The notes under the pieces: model-generated | Told to the model about the DNA's origin: nothing | Databases searched by the model: none | The model's input: only the letters and a program-made list of their open reading frames with translations | Part shown: positions 8,538 through 16,762 of the stretch, piece after piece | Numbering within the stretch: position 1 is the first letter of the stretch | Layout of the letters: each line of letters starts with the position of its first letter | Assembly (NCBI GenBank): GCA_016869975.1 | Contig: VGCZ01000028.1 | Location: 1 to 62,756 of the forward strand | Direction of reading: 5' to 3' | From: Alphaproteobacteria bacterium | Lineage (GTDB): Bacteria; Pseudomonadota; Alphaproteobacteria; Reyranellales; Reyranellaceae | DNA: 62,756 bases | Position numbers and translations under genes: made by a program

Positions 8538-9119
8538 ATGCGCAAGATCACCGCGGCCGACATCCTGCCGCTGCCCGAGTACATGAAAGTGCGCGCCCAG
8601 CGGCGCACGGCGATCTCGGCGCTGAAGAAGAACCGCCGGCTGGAGGTCGGGCCCTTCGCGACCTTCTACTTCGAGAGCTTCGACACCATGCTGCACCAGG
8701 TGCAGGAGATGCTCTACATCGAGAAGGGCGGCGCCGAACAATTGCCCGACGAACTCGCAGCCTACAATCCGCTGATCCCCGACGGCCACGAGCTGACCGC
8801 CACGGTGATGCTGGAGATCGACGACCCCGTGCGCCGCGCCCGCGTGCTTGCCGGACTGGGCGGCATCGAGCACAAGATGTTCATCCGCTTCGCCGGCGAG
8901 ACGGTGAAGGGTGCGGCCGAAGACGACCAGGAGCGCACGCGCGAAGACGGCAAGGCCTCATCGGTGCAGTTCGTGCATTTCCCATTCACGGCGGCCCAGA
9001 TCGCCAGGTTCCGCGCTCCAGGTACCGAGGTGGTGGTCGGCTTCAACCATGAGAGCTACGGCCACATGGCGCTGATGTCGGAAACTGTCCGCGCGACGCT
9101 GGCGAAGGACTTCGACTAG
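8538..9119 (+). CDS. DUF3501 family protein
   Basis: Protein of 193 residues with no characterised function, recognised by the start ITAADILPLPEYMKVRAQRR and the central LEIDDPVRRARVLAGLGGIE segment. It contains no cysteines, membrane segments or obvious catalytic motif. ATG at 8538 starts 8 bases after the Fe-S protein stop, so the two genes are almost certainly translated from one message. Members of this family are repeatedly found beside rubrerythrin and GlpC-like Fe-S proteins. A role as an accessory or scaffold in that complex is inference. Confidence 0.85.
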   Translation: MRKITAADILPLPEYMKVRAQRRTAISALKKNRRLEVGPFATFYFESFDTMLHQVQEMLYIEKGGAEQLPDELAAYNPLIPDGHELTATVMLEIDDPVRRARVLAGLGGIEHKMFIRFAGETVKGAAEDDQERTREDGKASSVQFVHFPFTAAQIARFRAPGTEVVVGFNHESYGHMALMSETVRATLAKDFD

Positions 9120-9148
9120 AGGCAAGGTCCCGGTCGGGAGGCACCGAC

Positions 9149-10495
9149 ATGGGCAGTACTGTTTTCGAGTCGATCCTGTTTCGCGACATGTTCGGCACCG
9201 CCGCCATGCGCGCGGTATTCGACGATCGCGCGCTGGTCGCGCGCTATGTCGAGGTCGAGGTGGCCCTGGCGAAGGCGGAAGGCCGCGCCGGCGTGATTCC
9301 GGCCGAGGCGGCCGAGGCGATCGCGCGCACCGCCGACGCCACGAAGCTCGACTTCGAGCGGCTGGAGCGCGAGACCCAGAACGTCGGCTATCCCATCCTG
9401 CCGGTCGTCGCGCAGCTCTCGAAGATGTGCGGCGAGGCCGGGCGCTACGTGCACTGGGGTGCCACGACGCAGGACATCATGGACACGGCGACGGCGCTGC
9501 AGCTGCGCGCCGCGCTCGACATCGTCGCCGCCGACGTCGACGCGCTGCGCGCCATCATGGCCGACCTCGCGCGCAAGCACCGCGACACGCCGATGGCCGG
9601 CCGCACCCATCTGCAGCAGGCCCTGCCGGTGACCTTCGGCTACAAGGTCGCGGTGATGCTGGCGGCGATGGACCGCCACGCCGAACGCCTGAAGCAGCTG
9701 CGCCCGCGCGTCGAGGTCGTCGAGTTCGCGGGCGCTGCCGGCACCCTGGCCTCGATTGGCGAGAAGGGCCTCGCCGTGCAGCGTGAGCTGGCGCGCGAGC
9801 TCAATCTCGCCGAGCCGGCGGCCACCTGGCACGTCGCGCGCGACGGCTTCGCCGAGGCGGTCAACGCGCTGGCGCTGATCTGCGGCACCCTGGGCAAGAT
9901 CGCGCTCGACACCATGATCATGATGTCGACCGAGTATGGCGAGGTCTTCGAGCCTTTCGTCCATGGCCGTGGCGCGTCCAGCACCATGCCGCAGAAGCGC
10001 AACCCGATCTCCAGCGAGCTGATCCTCGCCGCCGCCAAGATCGCGCGCCAGCAGGCTGGCCTGATGATGGACGCGCTGGTCACCGATTTCGAACGCGCCA
10101 CCGGCCCCTGGCACGCCGAGTGGGCGGCGATCCCTGAGGCCTGCCTCGCGACCGCGAGCGCGCTGCATCAGGCGAGGTTCATGCTCGGCGGCCTGATCGT
10201 CGACGCCACGCGCATGCGCCGGAACCTCGACATCACGTCAGGGCTGATCGTTGCCGAGGCGGTGATGATGGGTCTCGCCCCGCACACCGGCCGCCAGCAG
10301 GCGCACGATATCGTCTACGACGCCTGCCGCGAGGCCGCGCAACATGGCACGTCTCTGCTCGACGCATTGGTGAAGGTCGACGCCATCACCAGGCACCTCG
10401 GCCGCGACGCGCTCGCCAAGCTCTGCGATCCCGCCAACTACCTCGGCATAGCGCCAGCGATGGTCGATCGGGTTGTGGCAGATCGAGCGCCGTGA
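9149..10495 (+). CDS. Fumarase/aspartase-superfamily lyase, PcaB/PurB-like
   Basis: Homotetrameric lyase-fold enzyme of 448 residues. The superfamily signature SSTMPQKRNP is near residue 279, with GATTQDIMDT near 108 and the catalytic-region motif GRTHLQQALPVTFG near 151. The C-terminal part resembles adenylosuccinate lyase and 3-carboxy-cis,cis-muconate cycloisomerase (PcaB) rather than fumarase or argininosuccinate lyase. No pca genes are adjacent, so protocatechuate catabolism is not supported by context. An alternative is another C-N or C-C lyase of the same group. ATG at 9149 follows CGGGAGGCACCGAC. Confidence 0.8.
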   Translation: MGSTVFESILFRDMFGTAAMRAVFDDRALVARYVEVEVALAKAEGRAGVIPAEAAEAIARTADATKLDFERLERETQNVGYPILPVVAQLSKMCGEAGRYVHWGATTQDIMDTATALQLRAALDIVAADVDALRAIMADLARKHRDTPMAGRTHLQQALPVTFGYKVAVMLAAMDRHAERLKQLRPRVEVVEFAGAAGTLASIGEKGLAVQRELARELNLAEPAATWHVARDGFAEAVNALALICGTLGKIALDTMIMMSTEYGEVFEPFVHGRGASSTMPQKRNPISSELILAAAKIARQQAGLMMDALVTDFERATGPWHAEWAAIPEACLATASALHQARFMLGGLIVDATRMRRNLDITSGLIVAEAVMMGLAPHTGRQQAHDIVYDACREAAQHGTSLLDALVKVDAITRHLGRDALAKLCDPANYLGIAPAMVDRVVADRAP

Positions 10496-10749
10496 AGTTC
10501 GTCTTGTTGTTGTTCAGCGCCGTCTGGCTGACGTTGGCGAAACGGATGCAGCCAAGCGCCACGCATCGAGCGGAGCATGCTCGGATACATCAGTGGCATT
10601 TCCAAGAGTCGAGCTTCGAGAAGATGGAGGCGTTCCACCAAACGAGCTGCCGCTTCGGGATTCTCGCGCAAGAGAGAGGCAACTGCCTGTTCGATATCGC
10701 GCTCAGCGGCCGACGTGTAGCTGACGCGCCGCGCACCGCTTGAAGCCAA
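10438..10749 (-). pseudogene. ParE/RelE-type toxin remnant
   Basis: The segment RRVSYTSAAERDIEQAVASL, followed by NPEAAARLVERLHLLEARLL and MYPSMLRSMRGAWLHPF, is a recognisable ParE/RelE-family N-terminal two-thirds. No ATG precedes it; an in-frame TTG at 10749 is the only start. The expected beta-strand C-terminus (hydrophobic, ending near HGARD) is replaced by Gln-rich sequence, and no other frame restores it. The tail also overlaps the 3' end of the lyase gene. It is probably inactive, and the partner antitoxin is also broken. Confidence 0.5.
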
Positions 10750-10983
10750 ACTTGCCCAGGATTTCGCCCAGCGACTTGCGTGGCGCATCTGGATTGGCGT
10801 TGAACTCGTCGTCGCGTGCTTCGAGGATGGCGCGATGCTCTGACTTGAGCTCGGGCGGTGCGATCCCAAGTTCGGCCTCGATGTCACCCAGAGCGCGTCG
10901 GCGAGCATCAACCGATCTTCGGGAGAGAGCTTTGCGACTTCGCGCTTGAGTGTCTCGGGAAGCTTGGTGGTCCGAAGCGGCAT
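10703..10983 (-). pseudogene. Addiction-module antitoxin, frameshifted
   Basis: ATG at 10983 opens an antitoxin of the TIGR02574 type (KLSPEDRLMLADALW near residue 17). After ALW the frame shifts. Restoring one G in the run at 10887-10889 gives ALWGDIEAELG, then LKSEHRAILEARDDEFNANP and PRKSLGEILGKFGFKR, ending at TGA 10703-10705. That is a complete, family-like antitoxin of about 90 residues. A single missing base in a short G run can be a real mutation or a sequencing error. The toxin remnant overlaps its 3' end, as in intact modules. Confidence 0.6.
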
Positions 10984-11023
10984 GCCATTAGTCCAGGCGC
11001 TCTCACGCCGCCGCGTCACGGCT

Positions 11024-12112
11024 CTATCCCACCCGATACAGCCGGATCGCGTCCGCATCAGGCTCGCAGCCCAGCCCCGGGCCTTGCGGCAGCGCGACCT
11101 TGCCGTTCCTCGGCTTCACCAGCTCGCCCATCGGCTCCGCCGCGAGGTCGACCGCCAGCCGTTCGAGCAGCGGCACGTCGAGCGCGGCCGCGAGGTGGAT
11201 GGTGTGGACGTAGCCGGCGCCGATCATGAAGCAGTGCGGCATGAACTGGACATCAAAGGCGTCGGCGAGCGCGGCGATGCGAATCGCTTCGGAGAGGCCG
11301 TGCGCCTTGGCGATGTCGGGCTGCACGATGTCGACGGCGCCGGCCTCGAACATGATGCGGTAGTCGGCGAGGCTGCCGGCGTTCTCGCCGGCTGCAATCG
11401 GAATCGAGGTCGAGCGGCGCAGCTTGGCCAGCGCGTGCACGTTCTCCGGTGGCCAGGTCGGCTCCTCCAGCCACAGCAGATCATGCGGCTCCATCAGCTT
11501 TGCGTTGCGCTTGGCCTCGGCCAGGGTCCATGGGCAGTTGGTGTCGAGCATCAGCTTCACGTCGGGGCCGATGGCTTGGCGTGAGGCGCCGACGGTCTCG
11601 ACCAACACCTCGTGCAGCTTCAGCGCGCCGTAGCCCTCGCGCGCCAGGCGCTCGCACGCTTTGGCCGCGGCGGGACCAGAGCCGTAGCGCACCATGCTGG
11701 CGTAGAGCGGTAGCTCGTGCCGCGCGCTGCCGCCCAGCAGGCGATAGAGCGGCAGGCCGGCGGCTTTGCCGAGGATGTCCCACAGCGCGAGGTCGACGGC
11801 CGAGACGCAGAAGGCGAGGAGGCCGACGCGGCCGAAATTGTGGTGCAGCCGTTCGAGGTCGCGCTTGATGACGTTGATCTGCGTCGCGTCGCGGCCGATC
11901 AACGCGGGCGCGACATGCATGTCGAAGATCGCCTTCAGCGCCAGCTCGCCGTTCTTGGTGAAGACCTCGCCCCAGCCGCTGACGCCCTGGTCGGTGTCGA
12001 TCCGTACCAGCAGGGTCTGGAACTGCTTGTGCGTGCCGGCCAGGCGCCAGATGCCGCCGTGATCCTCGTAGGGAATGGCGAGCAGGATGGATTCGACTCT
12101 GGTGATCTTCAC
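11024..12112 (-). CDS. Enolase-superfamily protein, mandelate racemase/muconate lactonizing type
   Basis: TIM-barrel acid-sugar or muconate-type enzyme of 362 residues acting by alpha-proton abstraction from a carboxylate. The N-terminal capping domain spans about 1-120. Barrel ligands visible are Asp in LMLDTNCPW, Glu in LWLEEPTWPP and Glu in AAGENAGS. The base-side residues include VQPDIAKAHG and MPHCFMIGAG (His). The KxK position reads KLH, so the second Lys is replaced. I chose GTG 12112 because GGGGA precedes it and the product then starts VKITRVESI, as in relatives; ATG 12127 is the alternative. Substrate cannot be assigned. Confidence 0.82.
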   Translation of the reverse strand: MKITRVESILLAIPYEDHGGIWRLAGTHKQFQTLLVRIDTDQGVSGWGEVFTKNGELALKAIFDMHVAPALIGRDATQINVIKRDLERLHHNFGRVGLLAFCVSAVDLALWDILGKAAGLPLYRLLGGSARHELPLYASMVRYGSGPAAAKACERLAREGYGALKLHEVLVETVGASRQAIGPDVKLMLDTNCPWTLAEAKRNAKLMEPHDLLWLEEPTWPPENVHALAKLRRSTSIPIAAGENAGSLADYRIMFEAGAVDIVQPDIAKAHGLSEAIRIAALADAFDVQFMPHCFMIGAGYVHTIHLAAALDVPLLERLAVDLAAEPMGELVKPRNGKVALPQGPGLGCEPDADAIRLYRVG

Positions 12113-12167
12113 GATGTTTCCCCGCATCGTCGGCGGGCGGCATCGTGCGCGATGACGCGCCGGCGGT

Positions 12168-14312
12168 CTACGGCCGACGCGAGAGCGGCAGGCGTACGAC
12201 GTTGCCAGGTGTGTCGCTTGGCTCGCCTTCCTGCGCCGTCTGCTCGCCGCCAGGCCGACGGGCCTCGCCGGGCCAAGCCGGAGGCATCGGCGGCTGCGGG
12301 GCGGTGGCGTCGACGATCGGCGGTGGTTCCGCCGACACGGTGTGCCCCGGATCGTCCGGTGGCGTTGAGCTGCCCGGCGCGGTCCGCACGTCGTGCGCTG
12401 TCGGCAGACCCGGTGTCGGCGTGGTCGCCGTCGGGCCTGGCGCCGGTGCGGCTTGGCGCAGGCTCTGCCAGCGCGCCAAGGCGGCTTTGTAGGATTCGGG
12501 GCCAGCGCCGCCATCGGCAGCGGTCTCTTGGTCCCGGGTGAACGCGGTCTCGCGCCGCCCCTTCAGCTTTTCGGCGTCGCCCCAATGGTCGGCCGCCGGC
12601 GACAACAGCGGCCCCTCGCGCGGGTCGGGCCGGCGCCGAGGCATGTTGAGTTGAGCGTCCCTCGGTGGCGCGGAACCGCGCTCCAGTGACAGCGGCACCT
12701 GCGGCGCGGGCTGCACGAACTCCCGGGGCACGCTTGCACCCGGCCGCGTCCACGGCAGGTCGAACTCCGGCGGTGGCGTGACCGAGTCGTCGGCCGAAAT
12801 CGGCCGGGAGGAGCCCCTACGCCGCCGCCGCCGGGTCTTGGGCGATGGCGCCGCCGCGGGCTCGTCCGCGCCGACGGTGACCTCGCGCCGGTTGCGAGCG
12901 GCGGCGAGCGACTGCGCCGAGGCGACACCCAGCATCAGCATGAAGGTCACCGCGACCGCCGGCATCTGCAGCGAGAAGTCGGCCATCGAGTGGCCGGCAA
13001 CCAGCGCTGTCCCGGCGATCGCGGCGATCGCGAAACTGGTGCCGCGCGCGCGAGAAAACAGGGCCGCGACACAAATGCCAACCGCCATGCCGGCCAGCGC
13101 CAGGCTCAGCAGCAGGGCCGGAATGCCGCCCTCGACGGCGAGTTCGAGATAGGAGTTGTGGGCGTAGTCGACATAGGCGTCGAAGCCCGGCGAGGCTTGC
13201 AGGCCACCGTTGAACGCCGCCGCGAAGCCGCCTAGTCCATGGCCGATCACCGGCCGCTCGCCGGCGACCTGGCGGCCGATCTCAAACAGTACCCAGCGCG
13301 CGTCGTGCTCGATGCCGTCGCTGACGCGTTCGGCGAGGAAGCCGCCGCTGATCGTCATGACCGCCGCTATGGACAGCCCGCCGATACCGATTAGCACCAG
13401 GAAGGCGCGCAGGCTGAGGTCACGCACGATCAGCATGCCCAGGGCGAACACGGCGAGGCCCAGCAGCAGGCTGGCAACCCCGGCGCGCGAGCCCGTGAGG
13501 ATTACCGCCATGACGCCGATCGCGATGGCCAGCGCCGAGAGGTAGAAGACCGGCGTCGCCTCCTCGGAGACGGTACGCAACACCGCGATCGGCGACGCGC
13601 CGCTGCGCACGAGATGGCGCAGTTCCGACAGCAATGGCCCCATGGCGATGACGACGCAGAGCCCGGCATAAGTCGCGTAGGAATTGCGGTTGATGAAGGT
13701 CGACGTGACGCTGCGGGAGTAGGGTGAGGGCACGATGCCAAGCACCGTCTTGTAGCCAGCGAACAGCGCGAACAGACCGTAGGCGGCGTAGGCCAGGCCC
13801 GCCACCGCCAGCGCGATGAAGGCCCAACGCGCCCGCTGGCGGTCGCGGCAAAGCACGAAAGCGAGGAAGAACACACCGCCATAGGCCAACAGCCGCATAG
13901 CTTGCTGTGCGCCGACGCCGGGATCGAGCGCGATGGCGCCCGCCAGCGGCTCACCCAGCGAGTGTGCCGCCTCGGCCCAGGCCGGGTGGGCGAGGCCGGC
14001 GCTGACCGACGAGATCTGGAACCAGTACCAGGCGATCAGCGCGCCAAAAGCGACGGCGAAAATGAGGGCGATGCGGTCGATGATCACCGCCGCTGGCGTC
14101 GGCTGAGACGGTCCGTCGATCGACGCCGACGAGCGCAACACGACTATGGCGCCCTGGCTCAGGACCGCGCGGACTCGGTCGAGACCCCACAGCAGCAGGA
14201 GCGCCGCCACGACCACCGACAGCACGCTCCAGGGCAGCGGCCGGTTCGAGGCGAAGGGCAAGGGCGCGATCGCCACCGTCGCGATCAGCAGCCAGAAGAC
14301 GAGGTTGGACAT
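12168..14312 (-). CDS. O-antigen ligase/polymerase-like (Wzy_C) membrane protein with long Pro-rich tail
   Basis: Inner-membrane protein of 714 residues. The first 500 or so residues contain about a dozen hydrophobic segments and the Wzy_C/O-antigen-ligase hallmarks GSRAG, the VIGHGLGGF periplasmic loop and YAHNSYLELAVEGGIPALLL. The family transfers or polymerises lipid-linked glycans at the periplasmic face. Residues about 510-714 are hydrophilic, rich in Pro, Arg and Ala and probably disordered, making the protein much longer than the usual 400-450. Start ATG 14312 is followed immediately by the first membrane helix. The gene is divergent from the nucleotidyltransferase-like gene, with an inverted repeat between them, and close to gmhA/hldE, which supports an envelope-polysaccharide role. 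Confidence 0.8.
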   Translation of the reverse strand: MSNLVFWLLIATVAIAPLPFASNRPLPWSVLSVVVAALLLLWGLDRVRAVLSQGAIVVLRSSASIDGPSQPTPAAVIIDRIALIFAVAFGALIAWYWFQISSVSAGLAHPAWAEAAHSLGEPLAGAIALDPGVGAQQAMRLLAYGGVFFLAFVLCRDRQRARWAFIALAVAGLAYAAYGLFALFAGYKTVLGIVPSPYSRSVTSTFINRNSYATYAGLCVVIAMGPLLSELRHLVRSGASPIAVLRTVSEEATPVFYLSALAIAIGVMAVILTGSRAGVASLLLGLAVFALGMLIVRDLSLRAFLVLIGIGGLSIAAVMTISGGFLAERVSDGIEHDARWVLFEIGRQVAGERPVIGHGLGGFAAAFNGGLQASPGFDAYVDYAHNSYLELAVEGGIPALLLSLALAGMAVGICVAALFSRARGTSFAIAAIAGTALVAGHSMADFSLQMPAVAVTFMLMLGVASAQSLAAARNRREVTVGADEPAAAPSPKTRRRRRRGSSRPISADDSVTPPPEFDLPWTRPGASVPREFVQPAPQVPLSLERGSAPPRDAQLNMPRRRPDPREGPLLSPAADHWGDAEKLKGRRETAFTRDQETAADGGAGPESYKAALARWQSLRQAAPAPGPTATTPTPGLPTAHDVRTAPGSSTPPDDPGHTVSAEPPPIVDATAPQPPMPPAWPGEARRPGGEQTAQEGEPSDTPGNVVRLPLSRRP

Positions 14313-14342
14313 CTCGGGTCGGAACCCGCTCCGGTGGCGTCG

Positions 14343-14369
14343 GTATGTTAAGGTGCCACTGTAACATAC
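14343..14369. promoter_or_regulatory. Inverted repeat in divergent promoter region
   Basis: Perfect 8-base arms GTATGTTA (14343-14350) and TAACATAC (14362-14369), separated by 11 bases, in an AT-rich island between the O-antigen-ligase-like and nucleotidyltransferase-like genes. Each arm also resembles a -10 hexamer (TATGTT). It may therefore be an operator or two outward-facing promoter elements. Confidence 0.45.
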
Positions 14370-14432
14370 GGGCGATGGCGCGTCATTTGATCGGGTCGCC
14401 CGGGCGTCGCTGGCGAATCTGGAGTGGAGCGG

Positions 14433-15494
14433 ATGGAGGGCAGAGAGGGGGCCGCGCGCGCGCTGTGGGCGGCGGTGCTGGGTGGCCAGGCCCCCGCGAC
14501 AGGGCCCGAAGCCGCCGATCTGATGGGACCCGCCAAACGACTGGCGCGGCGGCTGTCTCCGGCGTGGGTGGCGAGTCTTCTCAAGCAACTAACAGTGGAT
14601 CTAGCCGAGGCTCCCAAAGCGCTGCTAGTGGCCCGTCTCACCCATGCGGCGCAGAGTGAGGCGATGCGGCTGATGGCCGAGGCGGGGCTCGAACCCGTCG
14701 CATTGAAGGGCTTCGCAAACGCCCATGCGCTCTATGACGACCCCGTCGTGCGGACCAGCGGCGATCTCGACGTGCTGTTGCGCCGCGATCAGCTGGCCGC
14801 CGTCGTCGATCTGTTCGGCAAGCGCGGCTACGGCTTCGCCGCCGACGGACGACGGCGCTGGGGCTTCGTCTCGGACGCCAGCTTCGTGCCGTTCTTCTCG
14901 CCCGACGGCGTGTGCAACATCGACCTGCATGTCGAGGCCGATTCCTGGCCGTTGCATGTCGGGCTGCCGGCCGACGATGTCCGGGCAGCGGCGCGGCGTG
15001 TGGCCTACGCGCATGGTACCTTCCTGGCGCCGGCGCCGGAGCACGCGCTGCTGATCGCGGTCTCGAACATCGCCAAGGATCGCTTTTCCGCGCCGACCAT
15101 ATCGAAGGCCATCGATCTGTCGCGGCTGCTGGCGCGCCGGCGGGGTGAGCTCGACTGGCCCGAGATCGAGGCGCGTAGCGCGCGCGCGGCGCTGATGCCG
15201 GCGCTGCGCGCGACGCTCGCGCTGCTGATGGAGCTCGGTCTATCGCGGGAATTGGCGCCGCCGGCGCTGGCGCGACGACCGACAGGGCTGGCGGGACAGG
15301 TTTTCGCGCGGGTGCTCGCCGACTGGCTGGCGGTCTTTCCGCGCGATTGCGGCGTGGCAACCCTGTTGACGCGAGAGGCGCTGCTGGCGCGCGAACCATC
15401 GACCGTCGTCGCGCTCAACCTGCGCCGCCTGCGCGGCCTCGTGCGACGCGGCGACGGTATTCCCGCGGAGGCGCGACTCAGTCCGACGACGTGA
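14433..15494 (+). CDS. Nucleotidyltransferase-like protein (NTP_transf_5), HPr-rel-A-type locus
   Basis: Protein of 353 residues with a nucleotidyltransferase-fold core: VALKGFANAHALYDDPVVRT near residue 90, SGDLDVLLRRDQL near 112 (paired acidic residues) and CNIDLHVEADSWPLH near 160. The C-terminal half is helical. Members occur next to PqqD-like and HprK-like proteins in exopolysaccharide or peptide loci, as here; the acceptor is unknown. ATG 14433 has GGAG eight bases upstream; a GTG at 14424 is possible. Its last 17 bases overlap the convergent PqqD-like gene. Confidence 0.7.
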   Translation: MEGREGAARALWAAVLGGQAPATGPEAADLMGPAKRLARRLSPAWVASLLKQLTVDLAEAPKALLVARLTHAAQSEAMRLMAEAGLEPVALKGFANAHALYDDPVVRTSGDLDVLLRRDQLAAVVDLFGKRGYGFAADGRRRWGFVSDASFVPFFSPDGVCNIDLHVEADSWPLHVGLPADDVRAAARRVAYAHGTFLAPAPEHALLIAVSNIAKDRFSAPTISKAIDLSRLLARRRGELDWPEIEARSARAALMPALRATLALLMELGLSRELAPPALARRPTGLAGQVFARVLADWLAVFPRDCGVATLLTREALLAREPSTVVALNLRRLRGLVRRGDGIPAEARLSPTT

Positions 15495-15750
15495 GCAGCA
15501 GGCCGCGCTCGGTCATGCTCCGCAGCAAAGCCGTGAGGTCGGCGATTATCGTGTCGCGTGGCCGGTCCGGGAAGGCGTCGAGCAGCAGCGCTTCGAGGTC
15601 GGCCGCGCTCATCGGCTCGGCAAGGGCGGTCCACACGCCGCCCGCCAGCGTATCGAGGTAGAAGATAGCCTGTGTCGATGGATCGACGACGAAGGTGCCG
15701 TCCTCCAGCGTCGTGACGGTCATGTCGGGATTGCGCCGCAGCAGAGCCAT
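15478..15750 (-). CDS. PqqD-like protein (HPr-rel-A-type)
   Basis: Small protein of 90 residues with the PqqD/RRE-like winged-helix pattern: DGTFVVDPSTQAIFYLD near residue 18, then a helical C-terminal half. PqqD relatives bind leader peptides of ribosomally made, modified peptides. This subgroup is annotated as the PqqD-like member of the HPr-rel-A set because it travels with an HprK-related kinase and a nucleotidyltransferase, exactly the neighbours found here. It is separated by 44 bp from the kinase gene on the same strand and lies downstream of it in transcription. No radical-SAM modifying enzyme is nearby. Confidence 0.72.
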   Translation of the reverse strand: MALLRRNPDMTVTTLEDGTFVVDPSTQAIFYLDTLAGGVWTALAEPMSAADLEALLLDAFPDRPRDTIIADLTALLRSMTERGLLLTSSD

Positions 15751-15794
15751 GGCGTGTTGTCGGGCGCGCGTGGCTCCCGGTCAACCGTCAAGCG

Positions 15795-16694
15795 TCAGCC
15801 GCCGAGTGGACGCATCAGGCGGTCGGCGGCGCGGGCGCTCGAGCCGAAAGTCAGGGACCAGCACGGCACGCCGGCGGCCAGCGCGCTCATCATGCCCACC
15901 AGCTCGGCGGCGTCGACCGCCGGCGTCGCCGCCTGGCGCAGCAACACCAGCGCCGCCTGGCCGCGCGCCAGCGGCCGCAGGTCAAGCGCCGCTTCATCGC
16001 CCTCGACGCGGCGCGGCACGACGATGGCCGAGATCGGCGCCAACTCGCCGAACGGCGCGCCGCCGATGCTCGCGGGATCGACCGTCGCGATGGTGGCGAC
16101 GCCGTCGTCGTCTCGGTGCTCGACCGCCATGTGCCGCTCGATGAAGGCAATGTAGTCGGCACCGGCGGCGGGATGGATCGGCAGGCGCACGCGGGGCGTC
16201 AGCCCCAGCGCCACGCCGGCGGGTCCGCCGTCTCCACCCCGTGTCGTGCCGTCGCCGACCAGCAGGCGGTCATCGCCGACAAAGCGCGCGCCGCGCAGGG
16301 CGAGCTGCAGCGACAGGGTGCTCTTGCCGCTCATCGAATCGCCCGGCAGCACGATCAGGCCGTCGCCGACCCGCGCCGCCGCGGCGTGCAGCGAAACCAG
16401 GCGGGCCGCGCGCTCGATGACCTCGGCGACCAGCGGCGGGACGATCTGGTTGACCGCCTCCTCCGCGCTGGAGACGCGCAGCGCGCCGTCGGGCAGGGCG
16501 GGGTGGCGCAACAGGTAGGCGTCGATGTCGTCGCCGATCGCCTCGACGACGATGTCGGCTGGCGCGTCGCCGCCCTCGACCATCGGCCAGAGCGCCAGAA
16601 ACCGCCGCTGAAAGGGCTCGAGCGCCGCGTCGCTGTCGACACGGATCCAGGCGTCATCAAGCGCGGCGAAACGATAGGCGCGTCGGGCGGACAT
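15795..16694 (-). CDS. HprK-related kinase (HPr-rel-A-type)
   Basis: P-loop protein of 299 residues related to HPr kinase/phosphorylase. The Walker A segment LPGDSMSGKSTLSLQL lies near residue 127 and is followed by GARFVGDDRLLV, the Walker-B-like strand with two Asp. No HPr or PTS gene is adjacent, so the substrate is not the classical phosphocarrier and is unknown. ATG 16694 has GGATGGG upstream; an open TTG extension to 16724 exists. It is divergent from gmhA across 68 bp and runs in tandem with the PqqD-like gene. Confidence 0.75.
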   Translation of the reverse strand: MSARRAYRFAALDDAWIRVDSDAALEPFQRRFLALWPMVEGGDAPADIVVEAIGDDIDAYLLRHPALPDGALRVSSAEEAVNQIVPPLVAEVIERAARLVSLHAAAARVGDGLIVLPGDSMSGKSTLSLQLALRGARFVGDDRLLVGDGTTRGGDGGPAGVALGLTPRVRLPIHPAAGADYIAFIERHMAVEHRDDDGVATIATVDPASIGGAPFGELAPISAIVVPRRVEGDEAALDLRPLARGQAALVLLRQAATPAVDAAELVGMMSALAAGVPCWSLTFGSSARAADRLMRPLGG

Positions 16695-16762
16695 TCGGCG
16701 CCCATCCTGCCATCGCTTCGACAAGGTGGATATGGTTTCGGCTTTGATTCACAATCGCACCC

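Noticed and set aside
10492-10743. 83-residue plus-strand frame with a hydrophobic start resembling a signal peptide
   Set aside because: Antisense to the toxin remnant, whose ParE/RelE similarity is the better explanation.
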